A stretch of DNA of 64,000 bases from DATFMP01 sp035266845 (GCA_035266845.1 DATFMP010000083.1:54459-118458); one strand, 5' to 3'. Numbered from the stretch's first letter, positions 24,029 through 32,995 are shown. The notes: a model not told the origin generated them from the sequence alone. Numbers and translations: made by a program.

Positions 24029-24760
24029 ATGGCCAACTACCTTCGATCCTCGCGCAGTGCCTTCTACGGCGTGATCGCCGCGCTGCCGCTGCTGCTCGCC
24101 TACGAGCTGCTGCTGCTGGTTTCGGGCAGCATCGGCGGCTGGCAGGTGCGCAACGCGGGCGACGTGTGGCTGCGCCTGCTGCTGGAGAGCCTGGACGTGG
24201 GCCCCACCCACGCTTCGGCCGTGATGATCCTGATCCTGCTGCTGGCCATTCCCGCCGTGCGGCGCCGCGATACGCCCCTGCGCGGCACGTACTGCGTGCT
24301 GATGGTGGCGGAGGCGTTCTGCTACAGCCTCATGCTGGGGCTGCTGATCAACATCATCCTGGAGTTCATCTTCTCGGCCATTCCCTCGGTCATTCTCAGC
24401 CGCGCGCTCTTCCCCGCCGCGATGCCCTTCGCGGGCGATACGGCGCGGGGCCTGGCGCTCTCGCTGGGCGCGGGGCTGTTCGAGGAGTTCATCTTCCGCG
24501 TGGTGCTGCTGGGCGGGCTGCTGCTGCTGATGCGCCTGGTGTTGCCGCACCACCTGGCCACCGTGGTGGCGATCGTGCTGGCGGCCCTGCTCTTCTCCGC
24601 CGCCCACTACATCGGGCCGCTGGGCGACCACTTCACGTTCGCCAGCTTCCTGTTCCGCTTCGTGGCGGGGCTGCTCTTCACCGGGCTATACTACCTGCGC
24701 GGCTTCGGCGTGACGGCCTATGCCCACGCCTTCTACGACATGCGCGTGCTCCTGTTCTGA
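24029..24760 (+). CDS. CPBP-family intramembrane metalloprotease
   Basis: A 243-residue integral membrane protein with about six to seven hydrophobic helices. The CPBP/Abi motifs are present: GLFEEFIFR (Glu-Glu-x3-Arg), FSAAHYIG and AHAFYD, which together form the metal and catalytic site of the type II CAAX protease/bacteriocin-processing family. Bacterial members cleave or bind membrane peptides; the substrate is unknown. The ATG at 24029 begins a short N-terminus before the first helix. It is divergent from rsmD and convergent with pspA, with repeat family A between. Confidence 0.8.
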   Translation: MANYLRSSRSAFYGVIAALPLLLAYELLLLVSGSIGGWQVRNAGDVWLRLLLESLDVGPTHASAVMILILLLAIPAVRRRDTPLRGTYCVLMVAEAFCYSLMLGLLINIILEFIFSAIPSVILSRALFPAAMPFAGDTARGLALSLGAGLFEEFIFRVVLLGGLLLLMRLVLPHHLATVVAIVLAALLFSAAHYIGPLGDHFTFASFLFRFVAGLLFTGLYYLRGFGVTAYAHAFYDMRVLLF

Positions 24761-24780
24761 GACGCCGCGCCGCCGGACAG

Positions 24781-24902
24781 GTCATTCCGAGGCTCGCTTT
24801 GCGGGCCGAGGAATCTGCTTGCTCTCCCACACAACAGATTTCTCACTGCGCTCGGAATGACAGATTCCGACCGCGGGTCGGGGCGATTCCAGACACAGTC
24901 TA
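24781..24902. repeat. Interspersed repeat family A, copy 2 (between convergent genes)
   Basis: This copy lies between the CPBP gene and pspA 3' ends. It carries GTCATTCCGAG and its inverse CTCGGAATGACAG, with GAGGAATCTGCTTG and CAACAGATTTCTC inside, so the whole region folds on itself. It ends CGATTCCAGACACAGTCTA, where CTA is the pspA stop on the minus strand, matching the end of copy 1 at the ParB-like stop. Shared blocks with 15062-15239 include GAGGAATCTGCT, GGAATGACAGAT and ATTCCAGAC. Confidence 0.65.
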
Positions 24903-25586
24903 CGGCTTGTGCTCCACCTGGGCGCGTTGCTTGAGCTCCAGCAGCTCGCTGTCCACGTCGGTGCCGGCGGCGTCCAGCTCCGCGAAGCGCTGCTCCAGAC
25001 GGTCGCCGGAGAACTCGTGGTTCAGCTCGTGGCGGGCGTCGGCGAGGGCCGCCATCTCCTGGATCTTGTTCTCCATGCGGTCGATGGTGTCCACGGCACC
25101 GGCGGAATCGATGCCTTCGATGGTGCGGTAGATCTGGTCCTGCGCCTCCGCGCGGTGCTGCATGGAGACGAGCAGGTTCTTCTTGCGGCGCAGTTCCTCG
25201 ATCTTGTCTTCCAACTCGTGCAGGCTGTCCTTGAGCCGCTGCACGTTGGTGGCATGGGCCTCGTGCTCGTGCTCGTATTGAGCGGCCATGCGCGCGTGCT
25301 CCTTCTTGCGGCGCAGAGCCTCCTTGGCTAGGTCGTCATCGCCCTGCTGCACGGCGCGCATCGCGCGCTCGTCCCAGCGCTGCACCTCCGCCTGCTGATC
25401 CATGAGGGACTTTTCCAGGCGCTTCTCGTCCGCCAGGGAGCGGGCGACGTGCTCCTTGGCCTTGGCGTAGGCGGCCTCCATGTCGATCAGGGTCTGATCG
25501 AGCATTTTGGCCGGATCTTCGGCCCGGTTCAGCAGCGCGTTCAGGTTCGCGCGCACCACGTTGATGAATCGCGACAGAATGCCCAT
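24900..25586 (-). CDS. pspA: PspA/IM30-family membrane-stress protein
   Basis: A 228-residue coiled-coil protein of the ESCRT-III-like PspA/Vipp1 family. The N-terminal amphipathic helix MGILSRFINVVRANLNALL binds membranes, and EDPAKMLDQTLIDMEAAY is the family signature. Almost all of residues 25-220 is predicted coiled coil. PspA stabilises damaged inner membranes and in enterobacteria inhibits the sigma54 activator PspF. Here it is last in a minus-strand block that also contains rpoN, which fits sigma54-linked control, though no PspF or PspBC gene is present. The ATG at 25586 follows TAGGAG at good spacing. Confidence 0.9.
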   Translation of the reverse strand: MGILSRFINVVRANLNALLNRAEDPAKMLDQTLIDMEAAYAKAKEHVARSLADEKRLEKSLMDQQAEVQRWDERAMRAVQQGDDDLAKEALRRKKEHARMAAQYEHEHEAHATNVQRLKDSLHELEDKIEELRRKKNLLVSMQHRAEAQDQIYRTIEGIDSAGAVDTIDRMENKIQEMAALADARHELNHEFSGDRLEQRFAELDAAGTDVDSELLELKQRAQVEHKP

Positions 25587-25657
25587 CGTGCTCCTACGAG
25601 ATGTGCCCGGCCGGCTTGCCCGGCGCGTCGGGGGCGGCTCGGCGGCGGGCGGAGGCC

Positions 25658-26068
25658 TCAGCCGGAGCGCAGCAGCAGTCCCGCGCCCTTGATGGCGTTG
25701 CGCCCAGCCTGCTCCAGCGCGGCGGTGGCCTGCTCGAGTTGTTGGTTGGGATCGAGGTTGGCCGCGGCCACGGCCATGGGCAGGTTCACGCCCGTGACCA
25801 CCTCCACGCTGGCATCTTGCAGCAGGGAGAGGGCCAGGTTGCCCGGCGTGCCGCCGAACAGGTCCACGAGGATGATCACGCCCTGGCCGTGGTCGCACTT
25901 CTTGATGAGCGACTGCAGCCGGCGCGATGCGGCCTTGGGGTCCTCGTGGGCCACGAACGTGAACGCCGTGAGTCCACTGGGGCGCTGCAGGATCAGCCCG
26001 GCCGTCTCCACCAGGGATTCGGCGAGCTGCCCGTGCGTGGCCACGATGATTCCGATCCCACTGTCCAT
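25658..26068 (-). CDS. PTS mannose-type EIIA domain protein
   Basis: A 136-residue stand-alone EIIA of the mannose/sorbose family. The phosphorylated His is in IGIIVATHGQLAESLV (His10), and the conserved IILVDLFGGTPGNLAL follows near residue 68. Without EIIB, EIIC or EIID nearby it is probably regulatory rather than transporting sugar. It lies 124 bp downstream of ptsN and 71 bp upstream of pspA. In proteobacteria a similar EIIA-Man often follows rpoN, hpf, ptsN and rapZ and precedes ptsH. Here hpf, rapZ, ptsH and ptsI are absent from the block. Confidence 0.88.
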   Translation of the reverse strand: MDSGIGIIVATHGQLAESLVETAGLILQRPSGLTAFTFVAHEDPKAASRRLQSLIKKCDHGQGVIILVDLFGGTPGNLALSLLQDASVEVVTGVNLPMAVAAANLDPNQQLEQATAALEQAGRNAIKGAGLLLRSG

Positions 26069-26192
26069 GGTCGGGCCCGGGCGATGGCGAGTCAGTGGGG
26101 TGCGGCGGCGTGCCCCACCCAACTTCACACTATCGCCTCGGGTGAGGGCGCAAGGCAAGCGTGATGCGGGGGCAGCCGATCGTGTGCCCGGC

Positions 26193-26651
26193 TCAGGCGG
26201 GCTCGCGGGCGTTGAACAGCTCCAGCACCTGGTCGTTGCTGTCGATGGCCAGCAACTGCTCGCGCGTAGCCGAGTCGCGCATCAGGCGGGCGATCTTGGC
26301 CAGCAGATGCAGGTGCTCGTTGCCCCCGTTCTCCGGGGCGACGAGCAGGAAGAAGATGCGCGTGGGGAGGCCGTCGATGGAGTCGAAGTCCACCTCGTGC
26401 TCCGAGCGCGCGAAGGCGATGGCCGGGGCCGCAAGCTCGCGACAGCGGCCGTGGGGAATGGCCACACCGTGGCCGATGCCCGTGGAGCCCAGCCCCTCGC
26501 GCTCCATCAGCGATTCCAGCAGGGCGTCGCGATGCTCGATCTTGCCGCGGCTGGCCAGAAGGCCGACCAGGTTGGCCAGGATCTGCTCTTTGTCTTCGCC
26601 CTGCAGATGGAGGTCAATCAGTGCGGGGTCCAGATAGTCCAGCAATCTCAT
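26193..26651 (-). CDS. ptsN: PTS nitrogen-regulatory EIIA (PtsN-like)
   Basis: A 152-residue protein of the fructose/nitrogen EIIA family. The phosphorylation site is GHGVAIPHGRC (His near residue 69); other family features are SLMEREGLGSTGIG and VAPENGGNEHLHLLAKIAR. PtsN phosphorylation state controls potassium uptake, sensor kinases and envelope stress responses in proteobacteria. The ATG at 26651 begins MRLLDYLDPALIDLHLQG, matching the family. It lies 120 bp downstream of rpoN, the common genomic setting for ptsN. Confidence 0.9.
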   Translation of the reverse strand: MRLLDYLDPALIDLHLQGEDKEQILANLVGLLASRGKIEHRDALLESLMEREGLGSTGIGHGVAIPHGRCRELAAPAIAFARSEHEVDFDSIDGLPTRIFFLLVAPENGGNEHLHLLAKIARLMRDSATREQLLAIDSNDQVLELFNAREPA

Positions 26652-26771
26652 GAGTCGGTCCGCTGCGGACGGTTGGGGTGCCTTATTGGATGGCACGGTG
26701 CGGGGCGCCAGGCGCACCACCATGCGGCGTCCCGCGGTGCCGGGGAGCACCTTGCAGGAGGCCGGACGCCT

Positions 26772-28469
26772 TCAGAACATCTTCTTGCGTTTGTTCGAGG
26801 GGAGCAAGTTCAACGCCTCGCGGTACTTGGCCACGGTGCGCCGGGCCACCTTGATCTTGCTTTCGTTGGAGAGCCGCTCGGCGATCTGGATGTCGGTCAG
26901 CGGCTCGCGGGCGTCCTCACCGCTGATGATGCGCAGGATCATATCCTTGATCTTCTTGGACGAGATCACTTCGCCCTGGCCCTGGTCGATGCCGCTGGTG
27001 AAGAAGTACTTCAGCTCGAAGATGCCCTGCGGCGTGTGGGCGTACTTGTTGGTGGTGATGCGGCTCACGGTGGATTCGTGTACGTCGATGTCCTCCGCCA
27101 CATCCTTGAGCACCAGCGGACGCAGGTAGTTGATGCCCTGCTCGAAGAACTCGTACTGGTGCTTGAGGATGCTTCGCGTGACCCGCAGGATGGTCTTCTG
27201 CCGCTGCTCGATGCTCTTCATGAGCCAGTTGCCGGCCTTGATCTTCTCCTGGATGTACTCCTGGGTCAGCGAGGAGTTGCCGGCGCCGTTGTCCGCCATC
27301 TCGCGGTAGAAGTCGCTGATGCGCAGGCGGGTGATGCCGGTGTCGTTGAGGGTGACCTTGTACTGCCCGTAACGGTCTTCGCCGTCCTCGTCCGGATCGC
27401 CGTACACCTTGTGGATGTACACGTCCGGAATGATGGTCTGCGCGCGGTCGCGTACGAAGGGTCGGCCCGGCTTGGGCTCCAGGTACATGATCAGCTTGTA
27501 GGCCTCGATCACATCGTCCAGCTCGGCCTTGCGGCGGCGGGCGATCTTCTTGAGGTCCTTGTTCTCCAGCAGCTTCAGATCGTGGTGCACGATCTGGTAG
27601 GCCAAGTGGACGCCCATGCCCAGTGCGCGCAGTTGCACCTCCAGGCATTCCTGCAAGTGACGCGCACCCACGCCGATGGGATCGAACTGCTGGATCTGGC
27701 GCAGCACGCCTTCCATTACGCCGGCCACCTCCGGCTTGACCTTGATGCGCTCGATGCGCGGACGTTCGGCCTGGGCGGCGGCCTCCGCCTCCTCCTCCGC
27801 GAAGGCGGGCAGGGCCTTCTTGCGGCCCTTGGTGCGCACCTCCGGCTCGGAGGATTGGTGCCGCGCAATGAGCAGGGCCGGGTCCAGATCGGCCGGCACC
27901 CGCACGGTGAGGCGCTTGCGGCGCAGGGCCTGCTCGATGGCCCGGTGCAGTTCCGGGTCGCTCTCCAGCAGCTCCAGGATGCTCGACGTGAGATAGCCGT
28001 CGTCGTCCATGTTGCCGATCAGCAGCCGCCCGATGGTCTTCTCCAGGGGCGTCAGCGGCGCCATCTCCAGCTGCCAGAGCAGGTGCTCGTGCAGGGTGTC
28101 GCTGCGGCTGAGGGTGGCCTCCAGGTTCGATTCCTCGCCGGAATCGCGCGCGTGGCGCTCAGGAATGACCCCGCTGCCCGAGGCCAGATACTGCTGCCAG
28201 TCCACGTCATTGTCCGCCTGGGTGTGATCCTCGATCACATCCTCCTGGGGCGCCATGGCGTCGGTTTCCGCGGCGGGCAGGGCCTCGTCCAGGGACTCGT
28301 TGTTCTCCGGCGGCGATTCTTCCAGCACCGGGTTCTCGATCAGCGCCTGGTCGATCAACTCTTCCAGCTCCTGCCGGGAGAGTTGCAGGAGCTTGATGGC
28401 CTGCTGCAGCTGCGGCGTCATGATGAGCTGTTGGCTCAACCGCATCTGGAGCTTCAGATTCAAAGACAT
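26772..28469 (-). CDS. rpoN: RNA polymerase sigma-54 factor
   Basis: A 565-residue RpoN. The Gln/Leu-rich region I is at the start (LQMRLSQQLIMTPQLQQAIKLL, activator interaction). An acidic region II of about 60 residues follows, then the core-binding region with VGARHLQECLEVQLRAL and a long central insert (residues about 190-260). The C-terminal RpoN box is ARRTVAKYREAL, near the end. It is longer than E. coli RpoN (477 residues), mostly through the linker. It lies between lptB and ptsN in the order lptA-lptB-rpoN-ptsN typical of Gram-negatives. Most sigma54 promoters need an enhancer-binding activator; none is encoded in this window. Confidence 0.95.
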   Translation of the reverse strand: MSLNLKLQMRLSQQLIMTPQLQQAIKLLQLSRQELEELIDQALIENPVLEESPPENNESLDEALPAAETDAMAPQEDVIEDHTQADNDVDWQQYLASGSGVIPERHARDSGEESNLEATLSRSDTLHEHLLWQLEMAPLTPLEKTIGRLLIGNMDDDGYLTSSILELLESDPELHRAIEQALRRKRLTVRVPADLDPALLIARHQSSEPEVRTKGRKKALPAFAEEEAEAAAQAERPRIERIKVKPEVAGVMEGVLRQIQQFDPIGVGARHLQECLEVQLRALGMGVHLAYQIVHHDLKLLENKDLKKIARRRKAELDDVIEAYKLIMYLEPKPGRPFVRDRAQTIIPDVYIHKVYGDPDEDGEDRYGQYKVTLNDTGITRLRISDFYREMADNGAGNSSLTQEYIQEKIKAGNWLMKSIEQRQKTILRVTRSILKHQYEFFEQGINYLRPLVLKDVAEDIDVHESTVSRITTNKYAHTPQGIFELKYFFTSGIDQGQGEVISSKKIKDMILRIISGEDAREPLTDIQIAERLSNESKIKVARRTVAKYREALNLLPSNKRKKMF

Positions 28470-28691
28470 GGCGCTCGACTGCAGAGGGGATGGCAGTGTC
28501 TCGAAAAATCCCTTTGTCCGATTGCCTCCGCCGCCACTCTAGCGGCTCCGGGACCACCATGCAACCCTGTTGGCATCAATCTTGCCGAAGAAGAGGGGCG
28601 TTGCGAGGCAGGCCACTGGGGGCGCCGGTGCGCGGGCGTGGCGGGCGATGGCTGGCGGGTGGCCGCAGGATAGGCCGGGCGGCCCGTGGGC

Positions 28692-29468
28692 TCACAAAGT
28701 GAACTGCTCGCCCAGGTAGATCTTGCGCGCGATCTCGTTGTTCACCAGGTCGTCCGGTACGCCATGCACCAGCACCTCGCCCTGGTTGATGATGTAGGCG
28801 CGGTCGGTGATGTGCAGCGTCTCGCGCACGTTGTGGTCGGTGATCAGCACGCCGATGCCGCGGTTGCGGATCTGCGCGATCACCTCCTGGATGTCCAGCA
28901 CGGCGATGGGGTCCACTCCGGCGAAGGGCTCGTCCAGCAGCACGAACGAGGGCCGCAGCACCAGCGCCCGCGCGATCTCCAGGCGGCGGGCCTCGCCGCC
29001 GGAGAGCTGGTAGCCCAGCGAGGTGCGGATCTGCTGCAGGCCCAGCTCCTCCAGGCCCGTTTCCATACGGGCGAAGCGCTCCTCGCGGGAGAGCGGAATC
29101 TGCTCCAACACGGCCAGCAGGTTCTGCTCCACGGTGAGGCGGCGGAACACGGAGCGTTCCTGGGGCAGGTAGCCCAATCCGCGCCGCGCGCGGCGGTGCA
29201 TGGGCAGGTGCGTGATATTGTCGCCGGCCAGGAACACCTGGCCCTCCTCCGGGCGGATCACGCCGGCGATCATGTAGAAGATGGTCGTCTTGCCCGCGCC
29301 ATTGGGCCCCAGCAGCCCCACCACCTCGCCCGGCGTGACGGCCAGGGAGGCGTGGTTCACCACGATGCGGCGGTTGTAGGCCTTCAGCAGGCCGGCGGCC
29401 GCCAAGGCGTTGTCCGCCAGCGGGATGCCGAAGTCGATGCCCTCCAGTGGGGTGGCGTGATCGGTCAT
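28692..29468 (-). CDS. lptB: LPS export ABC transporter ATP-binding protein
   Basis: A 258-residue ABC ATPase. Walker A is GPNGAGKTT, the Q-loop is in GYLPQERSVF, the signature is LSGGEARRLEIARAL, Walker B is FVLLDEPFAGVDP and the switch His is in LITDHNVRE. The YLPQE and DEPFAGVDPIAV segments are diagnostic of LptB, which powers LPS extraction from the inner membrane with LptFG and LptC. It starts 11 bp after the lptA-like stop. The N-terminus carries about 20 extra residues. The gap 28470-28691 before rpoN shows no gene. Confidence 0.95.
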   Translation of the reverse strand: MTDHATPLEGIDFGIPLADNALAAAGLLKAYNRRIVVNHASLAVTPGEVVGLLGPNGAGKTTIFYMIAGVIRPEEGQVFLAGDNITHLPMHRRARRGLGYLPQERSVFRRLTVEQNLLAVLEQIPLSREERFARMETGLEELGLQQIRTSLGYQLSGGEARRLEIARALVLRPSFVLLDEPFAGVDPIAVLDIQEVIAQIRNRGIGVLITDHNVRETLHITDRAYIINQGEVLVHGVPDDLVNNEIARKIYLGEQFTL

Positions 29469-29479
29469 GGGTGGGGTGC

Positions 29480-30649
29480 TCAGCGGGCGTTGGCCAGGAT
29501 CGTTTCCAGGTGCGCGTCCGACTCACGCCGGGTGAGACGGCCGGCCACGGCCTCGCGAAAGGCCGCGCGGGACTTGAAGGTCTCGCCGATCAGCGGCGCC
29601 AGCTTGTCCAGCACGGCGGGCGGCACGCTCTTCTGGGAGAGCTTGAGCATGCCGGCCTGGGTGAGCCCGTAGGTCTGGCCGCCGGCCAGATCCAGCGAGA
29701 GCGTGATCGGCTTCTGGCGGTCGTGGGTCTCCATGACGCCCTTGTCCGCATCCGCGTAAACCTCCATGCGGTCGGACTTGAGCTCGAACTGCCCCTCCTG
29801 CTGCATGGTGGCATGGCCCACCAGCAGGATCGTGCGCAGGTTGTTGCGCGACTGCGCAAAGTCCGCCGTGATGCGCCGCTGGGGCTGGGCAATCACCACG
29901 TGGCCATCGGCCCGGAAGGACTCCAGCGTGGAATCGCGCGCAAACAGCAAGGTCACCTCCTGCGCGTCGACACGCAGGCGCTGGTTGGACTGCTCGATGT
30001 GCACGTCACCCGTGAGCACGGCGCGGCGCGGCTGGTCCTCCAGCACGGCCTTCTGGGCGCGCAGCTCCGTGGTGACGTCGGCATCCGCCGGGGCTGGCCC
30101 ATCGCCCTCCACCAGCAGCGCACGCTGCACCTGCATCGTGAGTGGCGCCCCGGCCTGCCCACGCACGATGGTGCGCTTGCCGTCCGCGTGCATCTCCGCC
30201 TCGTTGCCCTCGATGCGCAGGTCGGGCTGCTCGATGCGCACGTTGCCGGTGAGGCGGATCTGGTCGCGCTCCAGCACGCCATGGTCGCTCTCGCTCTCCC
30301 GGCCGTCCTGACTGAGCCGCACGTCCTGCTCCAGCACGAGCCGCACCCACTCCTGTCCGCCGTCGCGATAGGCGGTGAGGCTGCCGCCCTGGAAGCTGAG
30401 TCCGCGCGAACGCACGACGCCGCGCACGTTGCCCTCCAGGTGCGCCACGCCGGTCTTGAGGTCGATGCCGCCCGTGTGCTCCGCCTGCACGCACAGTTCC
30501 TTGTCCGGCGGGCACGCCGGCGGCGGCGCGGCTACCTGGGCGGCGGGCTGGGCCGAGGACTCCGCGGGCAGTGGGGCTGCCGGTGCCGTTCGAACCGGCA
30601 ATGCCACGGCGACCAGGGTCGCCACGAGCAGCGCCGGCAGGAGCCTCAT
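29480..30649 (-). CDS. LptA/OstA-type LPS-transport periplasmic protein, double-length
   Basis: A 389-residue protein with a signal peptide (MRLLPALLVATLVAVALPVRTAPA). OstA/LptA-like beta-jellyroll repeats follow: HTGGIDLKTGVAHLEGNV, DQIRLTGNVRIEQPDLRIEGNEAEM and RRAVLTGDVHIEQSNQRLRVDAQEV. LptA of E. coli has about 185 residues; this protein is twice as long and contains at least two OstA-like units, so it may extend the periplasmic LPS bridge or combine LptA- and LptC-like parts. No separate lptC or kdsC gene lies upstream; pyrG does. The start at 30649 gives the signal peptide. Confidence 0.8.
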   Translation of the reverse strand: MRLLPALLVATLVAVALPVRTAPAAPLPAESSAQPAAQVAAPPPACPPDKELCVQAEHTGGIDLKTGVAHLEGNVRGVVRSRGLSFQGGSLTAYRDGGQEWVRLVLEQDVRLSQDGRESESDHGVLERDQIRLTGNVRIEQPDLRIEGNEAEMHADGKRTIVRGQAGAPLTMQVQRALLVEGDGPAPADADVTTELRAQKAVLEDQPRRAVLTGDVHIEQSNQRLRVDAQEVTLLFARDSTLESFRADGHVVIAQPQRRITADFAQSRNNLRTILLVGHATMQQEGQFELKSDRMEVYADADKGVMETHDRQKPITLSLDLAGGQTYGLTQAGMLKLSQKSVPPAVLDKLAPLIGETFKSRAAFREAVAGRLTRRESDAHLETILANAR

Positions 30650-30689
30650 GGGGGGGCGGGGGGTGGGGGTGCCGATGACCGCTGGGCCC

Positions 30690-32342
30690 TCAGGCCGTCT
30701 CCCGCTGGAGCAGCGATTCCTGTTCATAGCGCCTGGAATGCTCCACAGCGGCTTTGATGAACGACTTGAACAGGGGATGGGGCGCGAAGGGCTTGGACTT
30801 GAATTCGGGATGGTACTGGCAGCCGATGAACCAGGGGTGGTCCTCCAGCTCGATCGTTTCCACCAGGGAACCATCCGGGCTGGTGCCGGAGAAGACCAGC
30901 CCCGCCTGCTTGAGCGTGGGCACGAACGCGTTGTTCACCTCGAAGCGATGCCGGTGGCGCTCACTGATGGACTTCTTGCCGTAGATCTTGGCGATCAGGG
31001 TGCCGTCGGCCAGCACGGCGGGGTAGGCGCCCAGCCGCATGGTGCCGCCTTTCGCCGTGACGTCCTGCTGCTCGGGCATCAGGTCGATCACGTTGAACTG
31101 ATGATCGGGGGTGAACTCGCCGGAGCTGGCCTTGGGAATACCCGCCACGTGGCGCGCGTACTCGATCACGGCCATCTGCATGCCGAAGCAGATGCCGAAG
31201 AAGGGCACGTTGTTCTCGCGGGCGTAGCGGATCGCCTCGATCTTGCCCTCCACCCCCCGCGAGCCGAAGCCGTAGGGCACGAGGATGGCGTCGAAGCCGC
31301 GCAGTTGGCCCTCGGCGTTGCTCTGCTCCAGGTCCTCCGAGTTCACATACTCCACGTTCAGCTTGACCTGGTTGGCGATGGCGCCGTGCACCAGTCCTTC
31401 GTTGATGCTCTCGTAGGCATCGCGGTTGCCCACGTACTTGCCCACCATCGCCAGGCGCACGGTGCCCAGGGGGTTGCCGTAACGGTCCGCGATTTCCTCC
31501 CAGGCCTTCAGGTTGGGCCGGCCGGTCCAGATGTCCAGCCTCTCCACGATGCGGGCGTCCAGTCCTTCCTCGTGCAGGGACAGGGGCACCTGGTACACGC
31601 TGGGGCGGTCAATGCAGGGGATGACGCAATCCTCGTCCACGTTGGTGAACAGGGCGATCTTGCGGCGCAGTTCCGCGGCGATGTCCTGATTGGCCCGGCA
31701 GATCAGGATGTCGGGCTGGATACCGATCTCGCGCAGCTTGTTCACGCTGTGCTGGGCGGGCTTGGTCTTCAGCTCCCCGGCCGCATCGATGAAAGGCACC
31801 AGCACCAGGTGCACGTAGAGGATGTCGCGCCGCTGGTGGTCGAAGCGGAACTGGCGGATCGCCTCCAGGAACGGCAGCGATTCGATATCGCCCACCGTAC
31901 CGCCGATCTCCACCAGCGCCAGGTCCACGCCCTGGGAGGCCGCCAGAATGCGCGCCTTGATCTCGTCCGTGACGTGCGGGATCACCTGCACCGTCTTGCC
32001 CAGATAGTCGCCACGCCGCTCCTTCTGCAGGATCGTGTCGTAGATCTGGCCCGTGGTGCAGTTGTTGTTGCGGGTGTACTGGGCGTGGGTGAAGCGCTCG
32101 TAGTGGCCCAGGTCCAGGTCCGTCTCGGCCCCGTCGTCCGTCACGAACACCTCGCCGTGCTGGAACGGGCTCATGGTGCCCGGGTCCACGTTGAGGTACG
32201 GATCGAGCTTGGTGATGCTGACGGTGAGGCCCCGGCTTTCCAGCAACGCCCCGATGGACGCTGTGGTGATGCCTTTGCCCAGCCCTGATACGACGCCGCC
32301 GGTCACGAAAATAAACTTGGTTTTGCGCGATTCGGCTGACAT
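30690..32342 (-). CDS. pyrG: CTP synthase
   Basis: A 550-residue CTP synthase that aminates UTP to CTP with glutamine. The N-terminal synthase domain has KFIFVTGGVVSGLGKGITTASIG and LDPYLNVDPGTMSPFQHGEVFVTDDGAETDLDLGHYERF (long, residues about 50-90). The glutaminase domain has the nucleophile in FFGICFGMQMAVIEYARHV and the His-Glu dyad in QYHPEFKSKP. The start at 32342 gives MSAESRKTKF, right before the family core. It ends 40 bp before the lptA-like gene and may head that operon; in many bacteria pyrG heads an eno or kdsA operon instead. Confidence 0.96.
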   Translation of the reverse strand: MSAESRKTKFIFVTGGVVSGLGKGITTASIGALLESRGLTVSITKLDPYLNVDPGTMSPFQHGEVFVTDDGAETDLDLGHYERFTHAQYTRNNNCTTGQIYDTILQKERRGDYLGKTVQVIPHVTDEIKARILAASQGVDLALVEIGGTVGDIESLPFLEAIRQFRFDHQRRDILYVHLVLVPFIDAAGELKTKPAQHSVNKLREIGIQPDILICRANQDIAAELRRKIALFTNVDEDCVIPCIDRPSVYQVPLSLHEEGLDARIVERLDIWTGRPNLKAWEEIADRYGNPLGTVRLAMVGKYVGNRDAYESINEGLVHGAIANQVKLNVEYVNSEDLEQSNAEGQLRGFDAILVPYGFGSRGVEGKIEAIRYARENNVPFFGICFGMQMAVIEYARHVAGIPKASSGEFTPDHQFNVIDLMPEQQDVTAKGGTMRLGAYPAVLADGTLIAKIYGKKSISERHRHRFEVNNAFVPTLKQAGLVFSGTSPDGSLVETIELEDHPWFIGCQYHPEFKSKPFAPHPLFKSFIKAAVEHSRRYEQESLLQRETA

Positions 32343-32602
32343 GGCGCCACCGGGGCATGGGGGATGGTCGGGCGCCCTCGCGAGGGCCGACCGCGTGGGC
32401 TCGCGGGGCCACGGGATCGCCCCCGCATGCCCGTAGCCAAGGTACTCGGTCGGTCGGCCCGATGTCAAACCGAAACGGCCTCCGTGGGCGCCCTCCAGGC
32501 CCCGTGCGATGCGCCCTGGCGGCTTGCCGGACGTTCGGTCGATCGGGCTCCACAGCGCCGTGGGTGGCGCATTATCGACCGGCCTCGCGCCCTGGGCAAT
32601 GC

Positions 32603-32965
32603 TCAGCCCAGGGCCAGCAGTTCGCGTTCCAGCAGGCCGGGATCGCCCAGGTTGAGCTCCATCAGGCGCCGCAGATGGGTGATGCTGTCCACGTCGATGG
32701 AGAGGCAGTGCAGGCCCAGGCGCTCCGCGGAGAGGTGCGCCACGGTGCCCTTCATGGTGATGACCACCGGGCTGTCCTCCAGATGCACGCTCAGCACGGC
32801 GGGAGCACCGGGCACCACCTCCTCCAACGCGGAAGGCCGGTGCACCAGCGCGCCCTTCAACGATAGGTCGATCAGATCGGTCTCGTAGGCACGTCCGGAG
32901 GTGCCCACGGTGAGCGTGGAGGCGGTCGGAAATGGCAGGCGGGAAAAACGGCGTTGCTGGGCCAT
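32603..32965 (-). CDS. Stand-alone PilZ-domain c-di-GMP-binding protein
   Basis: A 120-residue single PilZ domain. The RxxxR box is Arg5 and Arg9 in MAQQRRFSRLPF, and the (D/N)xSxxG box is DLSLKGALV near residue 34, so both c-di-GMP-binding motifs are intact. The rest follows the six-stranded barrel pattern with a C-terminal helix (THLRRLMELN). Such proteins control motility, exopolysaccharide or pilus function, but nothing of that kind is nearby. It is divergent from the penicillin-binding protein gene across a 361-bp gap. Confidence 0.88.
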   Translation of the reverse strand: MAQQRRFSRLPFPTASTLTVGTSGRAYETDLIDLSLKGALVHRPSALEEVVPGAPAVLSVHLEDSPVVITMKGTVAHLSAERLGLHCLSIDVDSITHLRRLMELNLGDPGLLERELLALG

Positions 32966-32995
32966 TGCATTCAGTGCTCGCAATTGACGTATAAT
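32965..32995 (+). promoter_or_regulatory. Candidate promoter for the penicillin-binding protein gene
   Basis: A perfect -10 hexamer TATAAT is at 32990-32995, with TTGCAT at 32965-32970, a long 19-bp spacer. The gene starts at 33327, so the leader would be about 325 nt. The rest of the 32966-33326 gap is GC-rich with no gene visible. Confidence 0.5.

Noticed and set aside
28121..28140. GGTTCGATTCC, resembling a tRNA T-loop
   Set aside because: It lies inside rpoN in frame and no acceptor or anticodon stem surrounds it.
25449..28673. Long plus-strand open frame opposite rpoN, ptsN and the EIIA gene
   Set aside because: It is an antisense shadow caused by high G+C; the minus-strand genes are unmistakable and cover the same bases.
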